From positions 91,387 through 118,287 of the forward strand of contig JAMYWO010000034.1 of NCBI GenBank assembly GCA_024220525.1: DNA of 26,901 nucleotides, in the 5' to 3' direction. Below are positions 8,850 to 20,107 of this stretch, one piece after another (the first letter of the stretch is position 1; each line of letters opens with the position of its first letter). The notes under the pieces are model-generated. The model had not been told where the DNA came from and did not search any database. It worked only from the letters and a program-made list of their open reading frames with translations. The position numbers and the translations under genes were made by a program. This DNA is from Cochliopodium minus. Lineage: Eukaryota; Discosea; Himatismenida; Cochliopodiidae.

Positions 8850-11800
8850 ATGGATCTCCTCAAAAAAAACAAGAAGAAAAAAAGCGAGACGATGTTCTTC
8901 TCTTTGAGAGAAGATGGTAACAATAAGAAAGAAGATACAAAGAAGAAATTCAATCCATTGTATCAACAGAATCAAAAGAACGAGAACGAGAGCGAGATCG
9001 ATCTGGATGACAATGATTCTCCCTCGTATACGATAGGAACCAGCTTATTCTTCTGGGCAAAGATAAAAACAGAGGGGGAACATCCAAAAGGAAGAGGGAG
9101 ACCTTCTTTAGCCGTCCATATGGTATAAATCAAAATAAAAAAAAATTGTGATAAGAAATAATTCATTTATAGGTTATATAAAATGATAATATGTCAAGTG
9201 ATCCATACATATTCATATTATCACAATGATTTTTTTGATAAAATTTATTTTTCTTCGTATTTGATGATTTTTCGGTTAATTTATTTTTCGCTGATAAACA
9301 AAAAAGTTTCCAAAAAAAAAACTTTAAATTCTCTTATTAACAAAAAAAATGAAAATAGGATAAATTATATGTGTTCGGTGGACACAGAGAAGATAATGTT
9401 TACTTAGGGGATTTCAATGTTTTGGATTTGAGTAAAAAAAAAATAAAATAAATAAAAATAAAAAAAATTATTTTGGTTTAAAAATAAAATAATTAATTAT
9501 TTTTAAATTAAATTTTAAAAAAAAGAAACCAAAATTTGGACACCGATAAATTCTGTCCAAGAACAGCCTACGTCGAGAAGCAATCATACTGCTGTTGTTT
9601 GGGAAAATAAAATGTATTTATTTGGCGGATATTCTCTAAACAGCGCTCTCAACGATATTTATAGCTATCATTTCGGTAAAATTTTCAAATAAATAAAAAA
9701 TCCAAATTTCAATTTAACGATAAAAAAAAAAAACAACTTTAAATTCTTTTTATTCTAGTTTTAATATTTTAAATTAACTTTCATTTGAAAATTTTTTTTT
9801 TTGTTAGTTTTTTGTTGAAAACATTTAAAATTGAAAATAAATAAGAAAAATTAATTTTGTTCTTAAAAATTATTAGTTTTTATTTTTATTTATTTAATTT
9901 AGTTTAGTTTTATTTTTTATTTTTATTTTATTTTTGTTTAAAATATTTTTTAAACAGAAAAAAAGGAATGGAACAAAATAAACATTTTGAACAGTAAATT
10001 ACCAGCACCCAGATTTTGCCACTCTGCAGTGATCTCAAACAACACGATGTATGTCTTTGGAGGGCATAACGGATCCGTTGCATTCAACGATTTGTGGGAG
10101 TTTGACTTTACCAAAGAAAAATGGGCAGAAATCAAATGTGAAGTTACTCCCATTGCTCGTTGTTATCATACTGCTGTCATTTACAAACACAAAATGTAAA
10201 AACAAAATTCTATTTTTTTTTATTTTTTTTTTTAATTTGGTTTTATTTTATTTTTATTTTTATTTTATTTTATTTTATTTTATTTTTTTTGGTTTTATTT
10301 TATTTTTTATTTTTTTATTTTTTATTTTTAAAGATTTTTTTTTTATTTTATTTTTTATTTCATTTTTTTTGTTTTTGTATCAAAGATTTTTTTTGGTTGC
10401 TTTTTCATTTTTTCATTTTAGTTTTTTTTTATTATTAATTTTATTTTTATTTTTTTATTTTAATGGTTTTTTTTTTAATTTTTTTTGTATATTTTTGATT
10501 TTTTAAAATTTTTATTTATTATATTTTTTAAAAAAATTAGGATCGTTTTTGGAGGTCAACTAGGAACTGCAAGAACAAATGAAATATGGGACTTTTCTTT
10601 AAGTAAAGAATAAAAAAGAATGATAAAAAAAAAATTCAGAAAAATTTAAATAATTAAAAGAACTAAAAATAATTAAAAAGAATTAAAAATAATTAAAAAT
10701 AATTTTTTAAAATAAAATTAAAATAATTAAAAAAGAATTAAAAATAATTAAAAATAAAATTAAAAATAATTAAAAATAATCAAAAATGATTTTTTAAAAT
10801 AAAATATTAAATAAAAATTATTAATTTTCGAATAGAAAAAAAGAGATGGAAGATGGTGAACACATCAGGAGTTCTCCCACCTTCTAGAAGCAGACATATC
10901 AGCGGATTGGACACCAAATCCTCGAAACTCTATGTTTTTGGAGGGAATGGTGACACTGCGGGGAGTTATTTGGATGATTTGTGGGAATATTCCATCAAGA
11001 GGAACATTTGGTACAAAATTCCTCCTAAAGGTAAAAATAAAAATAAATCAAAATAAAAAACAAATAAAATAAAAATAATAATAGAAATATAAAATAAAAA
11101 AATAAAAATTAAAAAATTAAAAAATTAAAAACAAAAACAATTAAACAAAAAAATAAAAATAAAAAAACAATTAAACAATTAAACAAAAATAACAAAAATA
11201 AACAAAATAAATAGACATGTCCAAAAATTACAACTTTGTTAGCGGATATTAATTTACAACTAACAAATTTTGAACTGTTGTAAAGTTTTGAACATCTCTA
11301 TAAAATAAAAATAAAAAAATAATAAATCAAAGTAAAAAAAATAAATACCTTGATACAAATATACTCCTAAAGTGGATANGACTATTCCTTACCTAAAACA
11401 AAAAAAAATTGAAAAAAATAAAAAATTAAAAAATATAAAATTAAAAATTAAAAATTAAAATTATTGAAAAATTAAATTAACAATTTAAAAAATCAAAAAA
11501 ATAAAATAAATATAAAAAATAAAAAATAAAAAATAAAAATGAAAATAAAAAAATCAAAAAATAAAAAATAAAAAATCAAAACTCAAAAATTAAAATAATT
11601 TTTTTTCATTTATTAATTAGGTGTATTACCCATGGCAAGAAGTCAGCACTCTGCTATCATGTATCACAATAAAGGTAAAAATATTTTTTTAATTTTTTTT
11701 TTTAAAATTAATTTATATGATGTTCTAGTTTTGATATTTGGAGGAAGAAGTGGAAACAGTGGAGACATGGAGTTTCTCAACGATCTCTACGAACTAAATT

Positions 11801-12632
11801 TAGAAGAAGACATTCCTCCTGAAACTATCCACTCTGACTATAAAAAATTAGTAAATATTTATTAATATTTTATTGTTTTTTTCATTTTCACATTATTTTT
11901 ATTTTATTTATATTTTATTTTCATTTTATTTTCATTTTATTTTTATTTTATTATTTATTTTTAATAGGTAAACTCTAAAGAATTTTCCGACATTCAGTTT
12001 TTGTGCGAGGGAAAAATAATTTTTGCTCACTTGTTGATCGTTTCAGTGCGATGTGGAATTTTGGCATCTATGTTCACCAATGGTATGAAAGAAACAAGAA
12101 GCAAAGTATACTTTTTTTAATCATTTTATTTTTTAAATATTTTTAAAAATATTTAAAATATTATAAAATTTATTATTTTTAAAAAAATATTCATTTTTTT
12201 AGATAGCGGAAATAAAAGATATACCTTATGATGCATTCATATTGTTTTTGGAGTACTTGTACACCGGAAAAATCGAGTTAAATAACAACGTGGCACTCCA
12301 TATCTTGAACACCTCGAACAAGTGGTGTTTGCCTCGTTTGAAGGCTATTTGCGAAAAATACTTTTCGCAACACATCACCATCTATGATGCCATTGACATT
12401 TATAGATATTCTGATTTATACAATGGTAATTTTTATTTTTTCAGTTTTTTTTTTTTATACATTTTTTTTATTTTTAGCACTGACACTTAAACAAATTTCT
12501 TTTCAGTACATTGTGGATAATTTTGGAAAGATCATGAAGGAGGAATCTTTTCTTGTTTTGGCCAAAGAAAAGCCAAAACTCATGAAAGAAATATTCAATC
12601 AAGTTAGTGACAGATATTTCAAAGACAACTAA
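8850..12632 (+). CDS. Kelch-repeat BTB protein
   Basis: Complete 11-exon gene, 560 residues: 8850-9122, 9359-9431, 9526-9675, 9958-10195, 10541-10602, 10836-11030, 11621-11674, 11729-11850, 11968-12105, 12203-12425, 12478-12632; every phase closes. A lysine-rich N-terminus (1-50) precedes a kelch propeller (about 60-375) with six blade motifs: YVFGGH, YLFGGY, YVFGGHNG, IVFGGQLG, YVFGGNGD and LIFGGRSG, several with the following LNDLYE/LWEF strand and R-x2-H strand. The BTB domain follows (about 390-500: FSDIQFLCEGKIIFAHLLI, then FLEYLYTGKIEL), with a short BACK-like helical tail. BTB domains usually dimerise and bind cullin-3, with the propeller recruiting the substrate. The order kelch then BTB is the reverse of the animal KLHL proteins but is common in protists. 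The 590-bp sixth intron carries a MITE-like element and an N. An AATAAA lies just after the stop, and the gene converges on the F-box/PH gene. Confidence 0.95.
10196..10540 (+). other. T-rich intron of kelch-BTB, 345 bp
   Basis: Sense strand nearly all T with A and a few G; GTAAAA donor and TTAG acceptor. It is open in two frames (Phe/Leu/Ile-rich readings) only because of composition, not because it codes. Confidence 0.8.
11031..11620 (+). other. 590-bp intron of kelch-BTB holding a foldback element and an N
   Basis: The longest intron in the window. It is A-rich on the sense strand apart from two islands of complex sequence: 11214-11298, described separately, and about 11341-11398. The second island includes an ambiguous base at 11379. 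It does not resemble the surrounding A-runs and I could not identify it. Confidence 0.75.
11214..11298. mobile_element. 85-bp MITE-like foldback element (Tc1/mariner-type target site)
   Basis: The left end GACATGTCCAAAAATTACAA and the inverse of the right end (GAGATGTTCAAAACTTTACA) are imperfect terminal inverted repeats of about 21 bp. A second internal pair, TTTGTTAG and CTAACAAA, extends the foldback. The element is flanked on both sides by TA (11212-11213 and 11299-11300), the target duplication made by Tc1/mariner transposases. It is far too short to code. It lies within an intron of the kelch-BTB gene. Family assignment is inference from the TA and the terminal pattern. Confidence 0.6.
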
Positions 12633-12737
12633 ACAAATAAATGTTGCTTTTTTTTTTTTTTTCTTTGGAGGAAAATGTTTTTATAAAAAATTAAAAAATA
12701 AATAAATTGAAATTATTAAAAATTTTATTTTTATTAT
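12633..12737. terminator. Shared 3' flank of convergent kelch-BTB and F-box/PH genes
   Basis: 105 bp between two stop codons that face each other. It includes an AATAAA shortly after the kelch-BTB stop, a long T-run (12648-12662) and A/T runs toward the other gene. It must hold polyadenylation signals for both genes, so the transcripts probably overlap. Confidence 0.4.
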
Positions 12738-14702
12738 TCAAATTAAATCAACAATCAAATTATACCAAATTTTGGAAAGCTCTTTTGTTGGGAAGTTTAT
12801 ATACAAATTCTCGTTTTGTTGTTGAACAGGACGTAAAAGGATGCCGTTGTCCTTGTTGAGGAGCTCACAAGACTTGAAAGAAGACAAAGGAAACTCAAAC
12901 TCCAAAAAAGAAAAGTTCTCATTTGAATAAAAATAAATGGTCTCGTTAGAAAAAATGACGCAATAAAATCTTTTAAAGACAGAATGTTGATCTCCTAACT
13001 TTGAATAAACCCACACTTCTTGAAGGGAGTTGTAATAAAGATCTTGACTGTTAACGGCATGGGTTTTAATGGGTTTGTAAATAAAATTGTTGGGGTAAGG
13101 CAATGAATTACTTCTTTTCCTTCTTTCGCTCATGTTGAATTCCTTGTTACTTTCCTTGTTACTATTGTTGCTGTTGTTATTGTTGTTGTTGTTGTTGCTT
13201 TTTTCTTTTTCTTTCTTCTTTTTGTTTTTGCTGTGTTGAATGTAATGTATGCTGTCGCTAACAATGTGCATTGATGTTGTATTTTCGGGAGAAATAGAAA
13301 GTGAAGAGTCTACAAAGAATAATATAAAAAAATTTTAAAAAAATAAAAATAAAATTTAAAAACAAAATAAAATTTAAAAATTAATTAATTAAAAAATTAA
13401 TTAATTAAAAAAAAAATGTCAATAGAGCATGAAAAAAAGAAGTACTAGGAGATTTTGACATGTTTTTAGGAGAACGAGGAGGAGATATGTGCGCATTGTG
13501 AGACGAGGAAGGAATATGAATAGGATTAGTTCCTTTGGGTAATTTGGAAGGAGACAAAAGAAGTTTGTCTTTTGGAGAAACTTTTTGTGATAAAAAATTA
13601 AAAAAATTAAATTAAAAATTACAAAAAATATTAAAAAATTAAAAAATTAAAAATTAAAAAAAATAAGAAAATAATTTTTTTACTTTCATGTAAATTTGTG
13701 TTGTCAATTTTGGAAGAAAATTGATTGTATTGGCTCTCAGAGGAGATTTCAAGGTTGAAGATTGCTTTTTTGTTTTTGAGGTTGGCCTTTCTCTGCTTCT
13801 CTTTGTTGATGAATTGATTGAGATTGAAGTTTTCCTCTTTCAACTTTCTTAACTGTGTTTCCATTTTCTCATTCATTTCTTTGTCTTCAAAAAATAGAAA
13901 AAATTTATAATAAAAATAAAAATAATTAAAAATTAAAATTAAAAATTAAAAATTAAAAATTAAAATTAAAAATTAAAATTAAAGATTAAAATTAAAAATT
14001 AAAAATTAAAATTAAAAATAAAAATAAAAATTAAATTAAAAATTAAAATAATAAAATAAAAAAAAAATTTTTAAAAAAATAATTACAATTAATAAAAGTA
14101 AAAATATAATTTAAATTGAAAAAAATAAAAGAAATTAAAAAGTTTGAAACCTAGTTCTTCGTTTGAATCACATTTTAGAGTCCATTTGATGTAATCTCCT
14201 TGAACCACAAAGTAGGTAATTTTTTTTCCGAAAAGAGGCATGTTGGAGACTATTTCTTTTCCTATCTTTTCTTTGTTTTGATCTTTCTTAAAAAGGCCTC
14301 CAATGTAAGAAAAAAATCCTTTTTTTTCTGTTCCCTTTTCATTCTTTGGTTCTTTTTTTTTTGTTTTTGAATGAAAAATTTAATTATAATTTTAAATTTA
14401 AGTGAATTTTATTTTATGATTTTTTTTTTTTTGCTGAATTAAAATAATTGGAAACCTATTTTTAACCCCAAATTTGCAATTGCAAATAATTTGTAAGGAT
14501 TCTCCAAATATATTTCTGCATATTCTAGATTTTTGAATATCTTCTCTTCGAATTCTATTCTGCACGCATTCTTCCAATAATTTACATTCTCGCAGAAAGA
14601 TTTGAATTTATTATTTACACAGCTCATTGATCTTAAAGATGTGGTATCAAAATATTGTATAATATATTTCCATAAGAAATGATTGAGATTATCAAATGAC
14701 AT
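12738..14702 (-). CDS. F-box protein with coiled coil and C-terminal PH-like domain
   Basis: Complete 5-exon gene, 451 residues: 14702-14456, 14351-14151, 13884-13684, 13580-13446, 13309-12738, all junctions phase 1. The F-box is at the extreme N-terminus (MSFDNLNHFLWKYIIQYFDT..., then SCVNNKFKSFCENVNYWKNA), so it may join an SCF ubiquitin ligase through Skp1. A charged segment with FFSYIGGLFKK follows, then a helical, probably coiled-coil stretch (METQLRKLKEENFNL), then a Ser/Pro-rich linker (SPPRSPKNMSKSP). A lysine block and an asparagine run come next, and last a PH-like domain (about 350-451: VWVYSKLGDQHSVFKRFYCVIF, closing with a helix ELSKIWYNLIVDLI). The PH call is based on strand pattern and the conserved Trp and is moderate. 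The first donor is GTTTCC, weaker than the local consensus. The gene starts 69 bp after the stop of the RhoGEF/F-box gene on the same strand; the two might be related by domain sharing. Confidence 0.75.
13140..13215 (-). repeat. Coding trinucleotide tract (Asn run) and lysine block
   Basis: Within the last exon of the F-box/PH gene, AAC/AAT codons interrupted by AGC/AGT give a run of eight Asn and further Asn/Ser, right after an alternating Lys/Glu block. It is a low-complexity linker before the PH-like domain, of the kind common in A+T-rich amoebae. Confidence 0.85.
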
Positions 14703-14771
14703 TTCAATTTTTATATATTTTTTTTTTTAATTTTAAAATAAAACACTTTAATTGTTCTATTTTTATTATTT

Positions 14772-17700
14772 TTAAAAATTTAATTCGAGTGGCAAATGAG
14801 ATTTGTTATCCTTGCAACCAGTCTTTTGTGGATTAAACAATTTGGTTGTATCTTGGTAGGTGTAAATTCTCAACAAACTAAAATATTTAAAAAAAATAAA
14901 AAAAATGAAATAAAAATAAAATAAAAATAAAACTAAAATATATAATAAAAATAAAATAAAAATAAAATAAAAATAAATAAAGATAAAAAAAATAAGATAA
15001 AAAGTACCCACAACACTTGAAAGTTTCTTTATATTCATAAACTTCACTTGGTTTGTGAGGATGTCCTTCATAATACTCCAAAGAACCATTATGATAAATA
15101 CAAGGACCTTTCTTTGGAGATTTGGGATCAAAGATGGACAAGCAATTTTTACAGATGGATTTGTAAGGAAGTTTGTCCTTGGTATCTTCGACCTTTTGCA
15201 TTTTCTTCCAGTAGTTGGTCAATTCTTGTATCAAACTCGTAATGGAATGATCATTTTTGTCGTAAGAAGAAATAGAGTTTCGAACTTTGAGCCAAAAGAA
15301 GGCGGAAAAACCGTTTTTCTTGGATTGGACGAAAGGATTGGCTCCCATTTGATACAAAACTTGGAAGATCTCCTTTCTATTTGAATTGAACAACTTTCTG
15401 GTAGAAACGGAGGAGTTTTTTTTCTGTCCTATTGCTTCATCCCAGTTCAAATATTCGCCTGTCTCGTCTTCGTAAGTGGGAATGAGAAAAAGCATGTAGA
15501 GAAACTTGTTGAGAGCACTCTTGTTTACGCTGGACAAGGATTTACTCAAGAATTTGACGAAAGAGTAGTAAGGCGTTTTCATGATTTCGAAGATGGTTTT
15601 TTCTACAAGTTGGAAGAGGAGAATTATGTTGAACAAATAAAGAAGGGTGTCTTCGTTTCCTGTTTTGATGAGATGTTTGATGAGAGTGAAAGGCAAGAAT
15701 TGCACATTAAATATGCCCTCCGAAAAGATCCACTCACAAAGTTTGTTGTTGTGTTTTTTGTTGATGACGACTATTTCGATGGGAAACACCCACTCTCCAT
15801 TCTTTTTGCATGGATAGTTGAAATCAAATTGATATTTAGAAGTGAGAAGCTTGACTATTTCGAATCTTTTAGTTTCGGAGATATCATTGTTTTCGAGGAT
15901 GAAGCACAACAAATTGGAGTTGGTGTTTTCAACAGAAATTCTTTGAAAGACAGGTGGAGAATAGTACATTTGGGAGAACTTGTCTATCAGTTGAACGTAT
16001 TGAGACTTTGGTTTGCATATTTCTTGTATCAAGTGAGTGAGAAAGGTGCTCTGCTTACTTTTAGTAGAAGAAATGTTGAAAATATAAATACAAAACTGTT
16101 TGTAGTCGAAATTGGTAAGAAAGAGAAAGTTCTCGCATATTTCGTTGAAATATCTCATACAAATTTCTTTCCAAGCAGATTGATCACTGTTAACAGTGTT
16201 CCACTGCTTACTTACAATGCAAGAAATGCATTTCTCTTTGGGAGAGAGATAGCTAAAGATCTTTGACAAGATTTGAGAATTGAGATCAGAAAAAGTCTTG
16301 GGCGTGAAAGAGAAATTGATAGGTGTGGAGGTGTACAACGATTCTCTTGGAGACAAACTAAAATTGGTATTATTATTTTCGGAAGTATTCTCGTCAGAGG
16401 AAGTTTGATCGTATTCGGAAGTTTCCTCTTCGTCGGAATTTTCTTTTTGCTCTTCGTAATTATCTTTTTGTTTGAAGTCAATGTCATGATCTATTGCGAT
16501 GTCTCTAATGAAAGGATTTATCGTCTCAAAAGAAGGGTCGGACAAGTGTCTCTTGTGAAGACCAAAGTAAAGAAAGGCGGAATAGTTTTGTTTTCTTTCA
16601 GTGGAGCTCCCGTCATTGCCCTTCTTCTTGTCCAAAGAGATCACCGAGTGAGATCTGTTGGATCTTCCCTTGTCGTACTTACTTTCGGACAAATTGAGTC
16701 TACTGAAATCTATAAGATCCTTGTTCTTGTTTTTGTTGTCATTATTGCTGATTTTGTCATTAGAATTTACAAGTACCAAATTATTAAAGTCTACGGGAGT
16801 ATCTTTTTTCTCCTCTTCGATTTCTTCATTATCTGTTTTGGTGATTTGAATGAGAGGAATCTTTTGATCAATGCTCTTTTTCAGATTGTTTCTAGAATTG
16901 CTGTTGTTGTTCGGAATGACCAACGTTGCGGAAGTGTCTGTTTCAGATCCGCTAAGATTCCATTTCTGGTTTATCTGCTCCTCTCTTTCCAATACGTACA
17001 TGAGCGCTCTCTTCAGTTTCTTTATTTCATTTTGAATATTCTGAAGAGGTAGAGTCAAATTCTTCGCAATATTACTTTCATTCCCTAAAAAAAAAAAATA
17101 ATATTAAAAATTAAATAATTATTGAAAATTATTTTAAAAAAATAAATTAATAAAATAAATTAATAAATATTAAATTATAAAAAATTAAATAATTATTGAA
17201 TTATAAAAATTATTAAAAATTAATTAAAAAATAAATTAATAAAAAAAAATTTTTGAAATATTTAAATTAATAATTTTAAAAAATTTTTTAACCTTTTAGA
17301 TTGGAAGCAAAGTTGGACCCCATCTTTTGCAAACCACTTATTTTGAGTTGGATGTTTTTGTGGAGTTGCTGCAAAACAGAGAAATGTTCTTTGAGCTGAT
17401 CAGACCTAAATACTTCTATGTCTGACATAATTTCTTCGAATTTTGTGCTATTGTTGAGAAGGGATCTCAAAGTTTCTTTTGCTTGATCAATAGGAACATT
17501 TTTTGGAGTATTTGTTATCAGTGTATTTTTTGACTTTCAAAAGATTAAAATAAAATAATAATAAAATAATAAAAAAATAAAAATGTAAAAGTTTTCAAAA
17601 AAAAATAATAAATGTAAAAGTTTTCAAAAAAAAATAATAAAATAATAAAAAATAAAATGAAAATAATAAAAATATTAAAATAAGAATAAAAATAAAAAAA

Positions 17701-20107
17701 TCAAATAAAATTAAAAATCAAAAAACGAAATAAAAAATAATAAAAATTAAAATTAAAATGATAAAAATATTAAAATAGTAAAAAATATTAAAATAAAAAT
17801 AAAATAAAAAATAATGAAATAAAATGAAAAAATAATAAAACAAAAAAATGTTTTACTCTTCTTAAATCCATCTCTCTTTTCTTTTTTAGATATTCTTCAG
17901 AATTCATAGGAACCATAAGACCCATCAAATCGTTTCCCTTGGGTTTAAATTCTTCCTCCTCCAACATCCTCATAGACTCAGGAGTCTTGAAACTGATCTC
18001 CGTAGTAATATGCCTCTTCTTGCCCTTCTTTCCAACGACAGTAATTTGGTTGGCCCTCTCCTTGATTTGTTTGGAAACAATTTCGTACCAATCATCTCTT
18101 TCGAGCTCCGAAAAAGTTCCGAGAATGAAACTGCTCGCTCCGACGGAGATTTGAATGAAATATTTCATTTTTTCTTTGTTTTTGGAGCTGACTAAATTGG
18201 CCAGCTTCATTATTTTGCATTCCGACAAATTCATTTGGGCGACGAATTGCAAGACGTGGTCTCCTTTGATAGAGAAGAGGATAATGTCGTTGAACAAGAT
18301 AGCCCACAAGTTGGAATGCATTTTATCAGTACTGTTGATCCAAAAAAATTCTGTTTCCTTGATAAAATTTCTCTGTGGTTGAATAAGATTTCCTAAGAGA
18401 AACGAGAGAATAAAAATTTTCAATTTAAAAGAATAAATGAAATTGATAAATTTAAAATTAAAGATTAAATTATTTTACCTAGTGTTTTCTTTGGGTAATC
18501 ACAAAGTTGTAAATATATTGCTTTCATTTTGTTGTTTTTTTCTTTTTCTGTGACACTAGAGTTAAGCGTATCCGCCACTTCCTTGAAAATAGAAATTGAC
18601 TTTGAAATCCCTTTTTCAAAAAGAAGTAAAACAAATTAAGTATTAAAAAAAAGTGGATATTTTAAATTAAGAAAAAATACCAGGATATGAAGGATCAACA
18701 CTCAATGTATGTTTTTGTAACTGTTGCAGCAATAAGACATAACGAGGAATACGTTGCATGGGCATAATTAAATAGTCATCAATAGTTAATCTTACTTTAT
18801 AAAAATTGATAAAATAATAAAATAAAAGTAATATTAAAAATAAAAAATTATAAAAATTGATAAGATAATAAAGTAAATTTAATAATAATAAAATAAAGTA
18901 AAAGTAAATAAAAATAAAAAATTACAAAAATTGTGAAATAAAATAAATTTAAACAAAAAATGAAATAATTTAAAAAATAATTTAAAAATTAACTTTAAAA
19001 TAAAAAGATAAAATATTAAAATTAAAAAATAATTTTAAAATCAAATATGTGAAAAAGGAAAAAAAAATTTACCAACAGGATCCATAACTTTTTGTAAGAA
19101 AGTATTGAATAATTCAGATTTAGTTTTTAATTCTCCCAATATCTTTAATGCTTCGGGAAGATTAGCTATGTAGTTCTTGTACATTCTAAAGAGGGGAGAA
19201 AACTGGATGAAAACCGAAGACACAGTATCCCTCACCACGCACTGTTTCTCATCTGGTTTTCCTCCTTTGAAAAACTCATTTTCTTTTTTGACAATTTTGA
19301 GAGAAAGGTCCGAAAGGAAAGATTCATTCAATTGAACCAATACCATTACATTTCCAAATAGAATATTGAATTCGTTTGTTGTCAATATTTTCTTTTTTTG
19401 GCTTTTGTTAATAAAATTTATTAAAATTTGAATTTATTATTTATTAATTTTTAATATTTATTAATTTTTTAATTGAATTATTTTTACTTTAATTTATCAT
19501 CGTACGCATTCTTTTTCAATGGTTCGAGATAATGTTTCACAAGGATACCTATACAATAATAATGAAAATTGTTCAAATTATATAATATTTTTTGAGTGAA
19601 TAAATAAATATATCTTTCTATGTTTTGAAATGTTGTTATTTTGCTTTTTAAATTGATGGATAGTGAATATATTTTACCTAAATTTTCTACATATGTTTTT
19701 TCAGTGTCCAATATCTCTTTAATGATCTTATTGGAGAAGATTTCATCCTTCTTCTCTTCCAATAATTTCTTATCATCCTCCTCGTTCTTCTTTTTCCTCT
19801 CCTCCTCTTCCCTGATCAATCTTTTCTTTTCTTGTTCTTTCAAGATGATCTCTTCTTTTAATTTTTGACGATTATATACCTTTTCATATTCCTCCCTATT
19901 CTCTATTTTAGGTGCATTATTACCTGTTTTCTTATATAATTCTTCCAAGTTCATATATTCTCTGTATAGTAGAAATAAGAGATTGTTCTTTGATGATATC
20001 TTCTTATTCTTCTTTGGAATCACTTCTGTTTCATATGTTGCCAATTTTACCAATGTTTTCATCAAATCATTCTCTAATTTGATCACATCATTCTTCAAAT
20101 TCTTCAT
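14772..20107 (-). CDS. RhoGEF (DH-PH) fused to F-box and CHORD-like zinc cluster
   Basis: Complete 9-exon gene, 1341 residues: 20107-19678, 19548-19488, 19401-19073, 18794-18681, 18610-18479, 18392-17857, 17533-17293, 17084-15008, 14877-14772; phases all close. Order: N-terminal helices and a Lys/Glu coiled coil (about 1-120); DH domain (about 123-355: IIKEILDTEKTYVENLG, HYLEPLKK, DDYLIMPMQRIPRYVLLL); PH domain (about 365-465, Trp in DDWYEIV); helical region; acidic Ser/Asn-rich linker; F-box (about 880-925: FSDLNSQILSKIFSYLSPKE); a helical, ankyrin-like region; then a cysteine/histidine cluster (about 1262-1335: CKNC, CIYH, CC, GC, H) matching the CHORD pattern. The DH-PH unit would load GTP on a Rho/Rac protein, and the F-box would link to Skp1-cullin. 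The DH-PH and F-box calls are firm; the ankyrin likeness and CHORD name are tentative. The F-box and the zinc-cluster core are read in the single 2.1-kb exon 8, so that part of the fusion does not depend on splicing. Confidence 0.9.

Noticed and set aside
10051-10506. 151-residue plus-strand frame rich in Phe, Leu and Ile
   Set aside because: It begins out of frame in a kelch exon and runs through a T-rich intron; a homopolymer artefact.
15610-17052. Long plus-strand open frames (218 and 259 residues) opposite the RhoGEF/F-box gene
   Set aside because: They lie wholly antisense to the 2.1-kb exon, show no domain or compositional sense, and arise because that exon has few codons whose reverse complement is a stop.
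19515-19530. GGTTCGAG resembling a tRNA B box
   Set aside because: It lies inside the DH-domain coding exon, and no A box or cloverleaf can be drawn around it. No tRNA or rRNA was found anywhere in the window.
14439-20107. One giant gene joining the RhoGEF/F-box and F-box/PH genes
   Set aside because: The RhoGEF frame ends in a TAA at 14772 after a complete zinc cluster, and the next gene has its own ATG with an F-box at its first residues.
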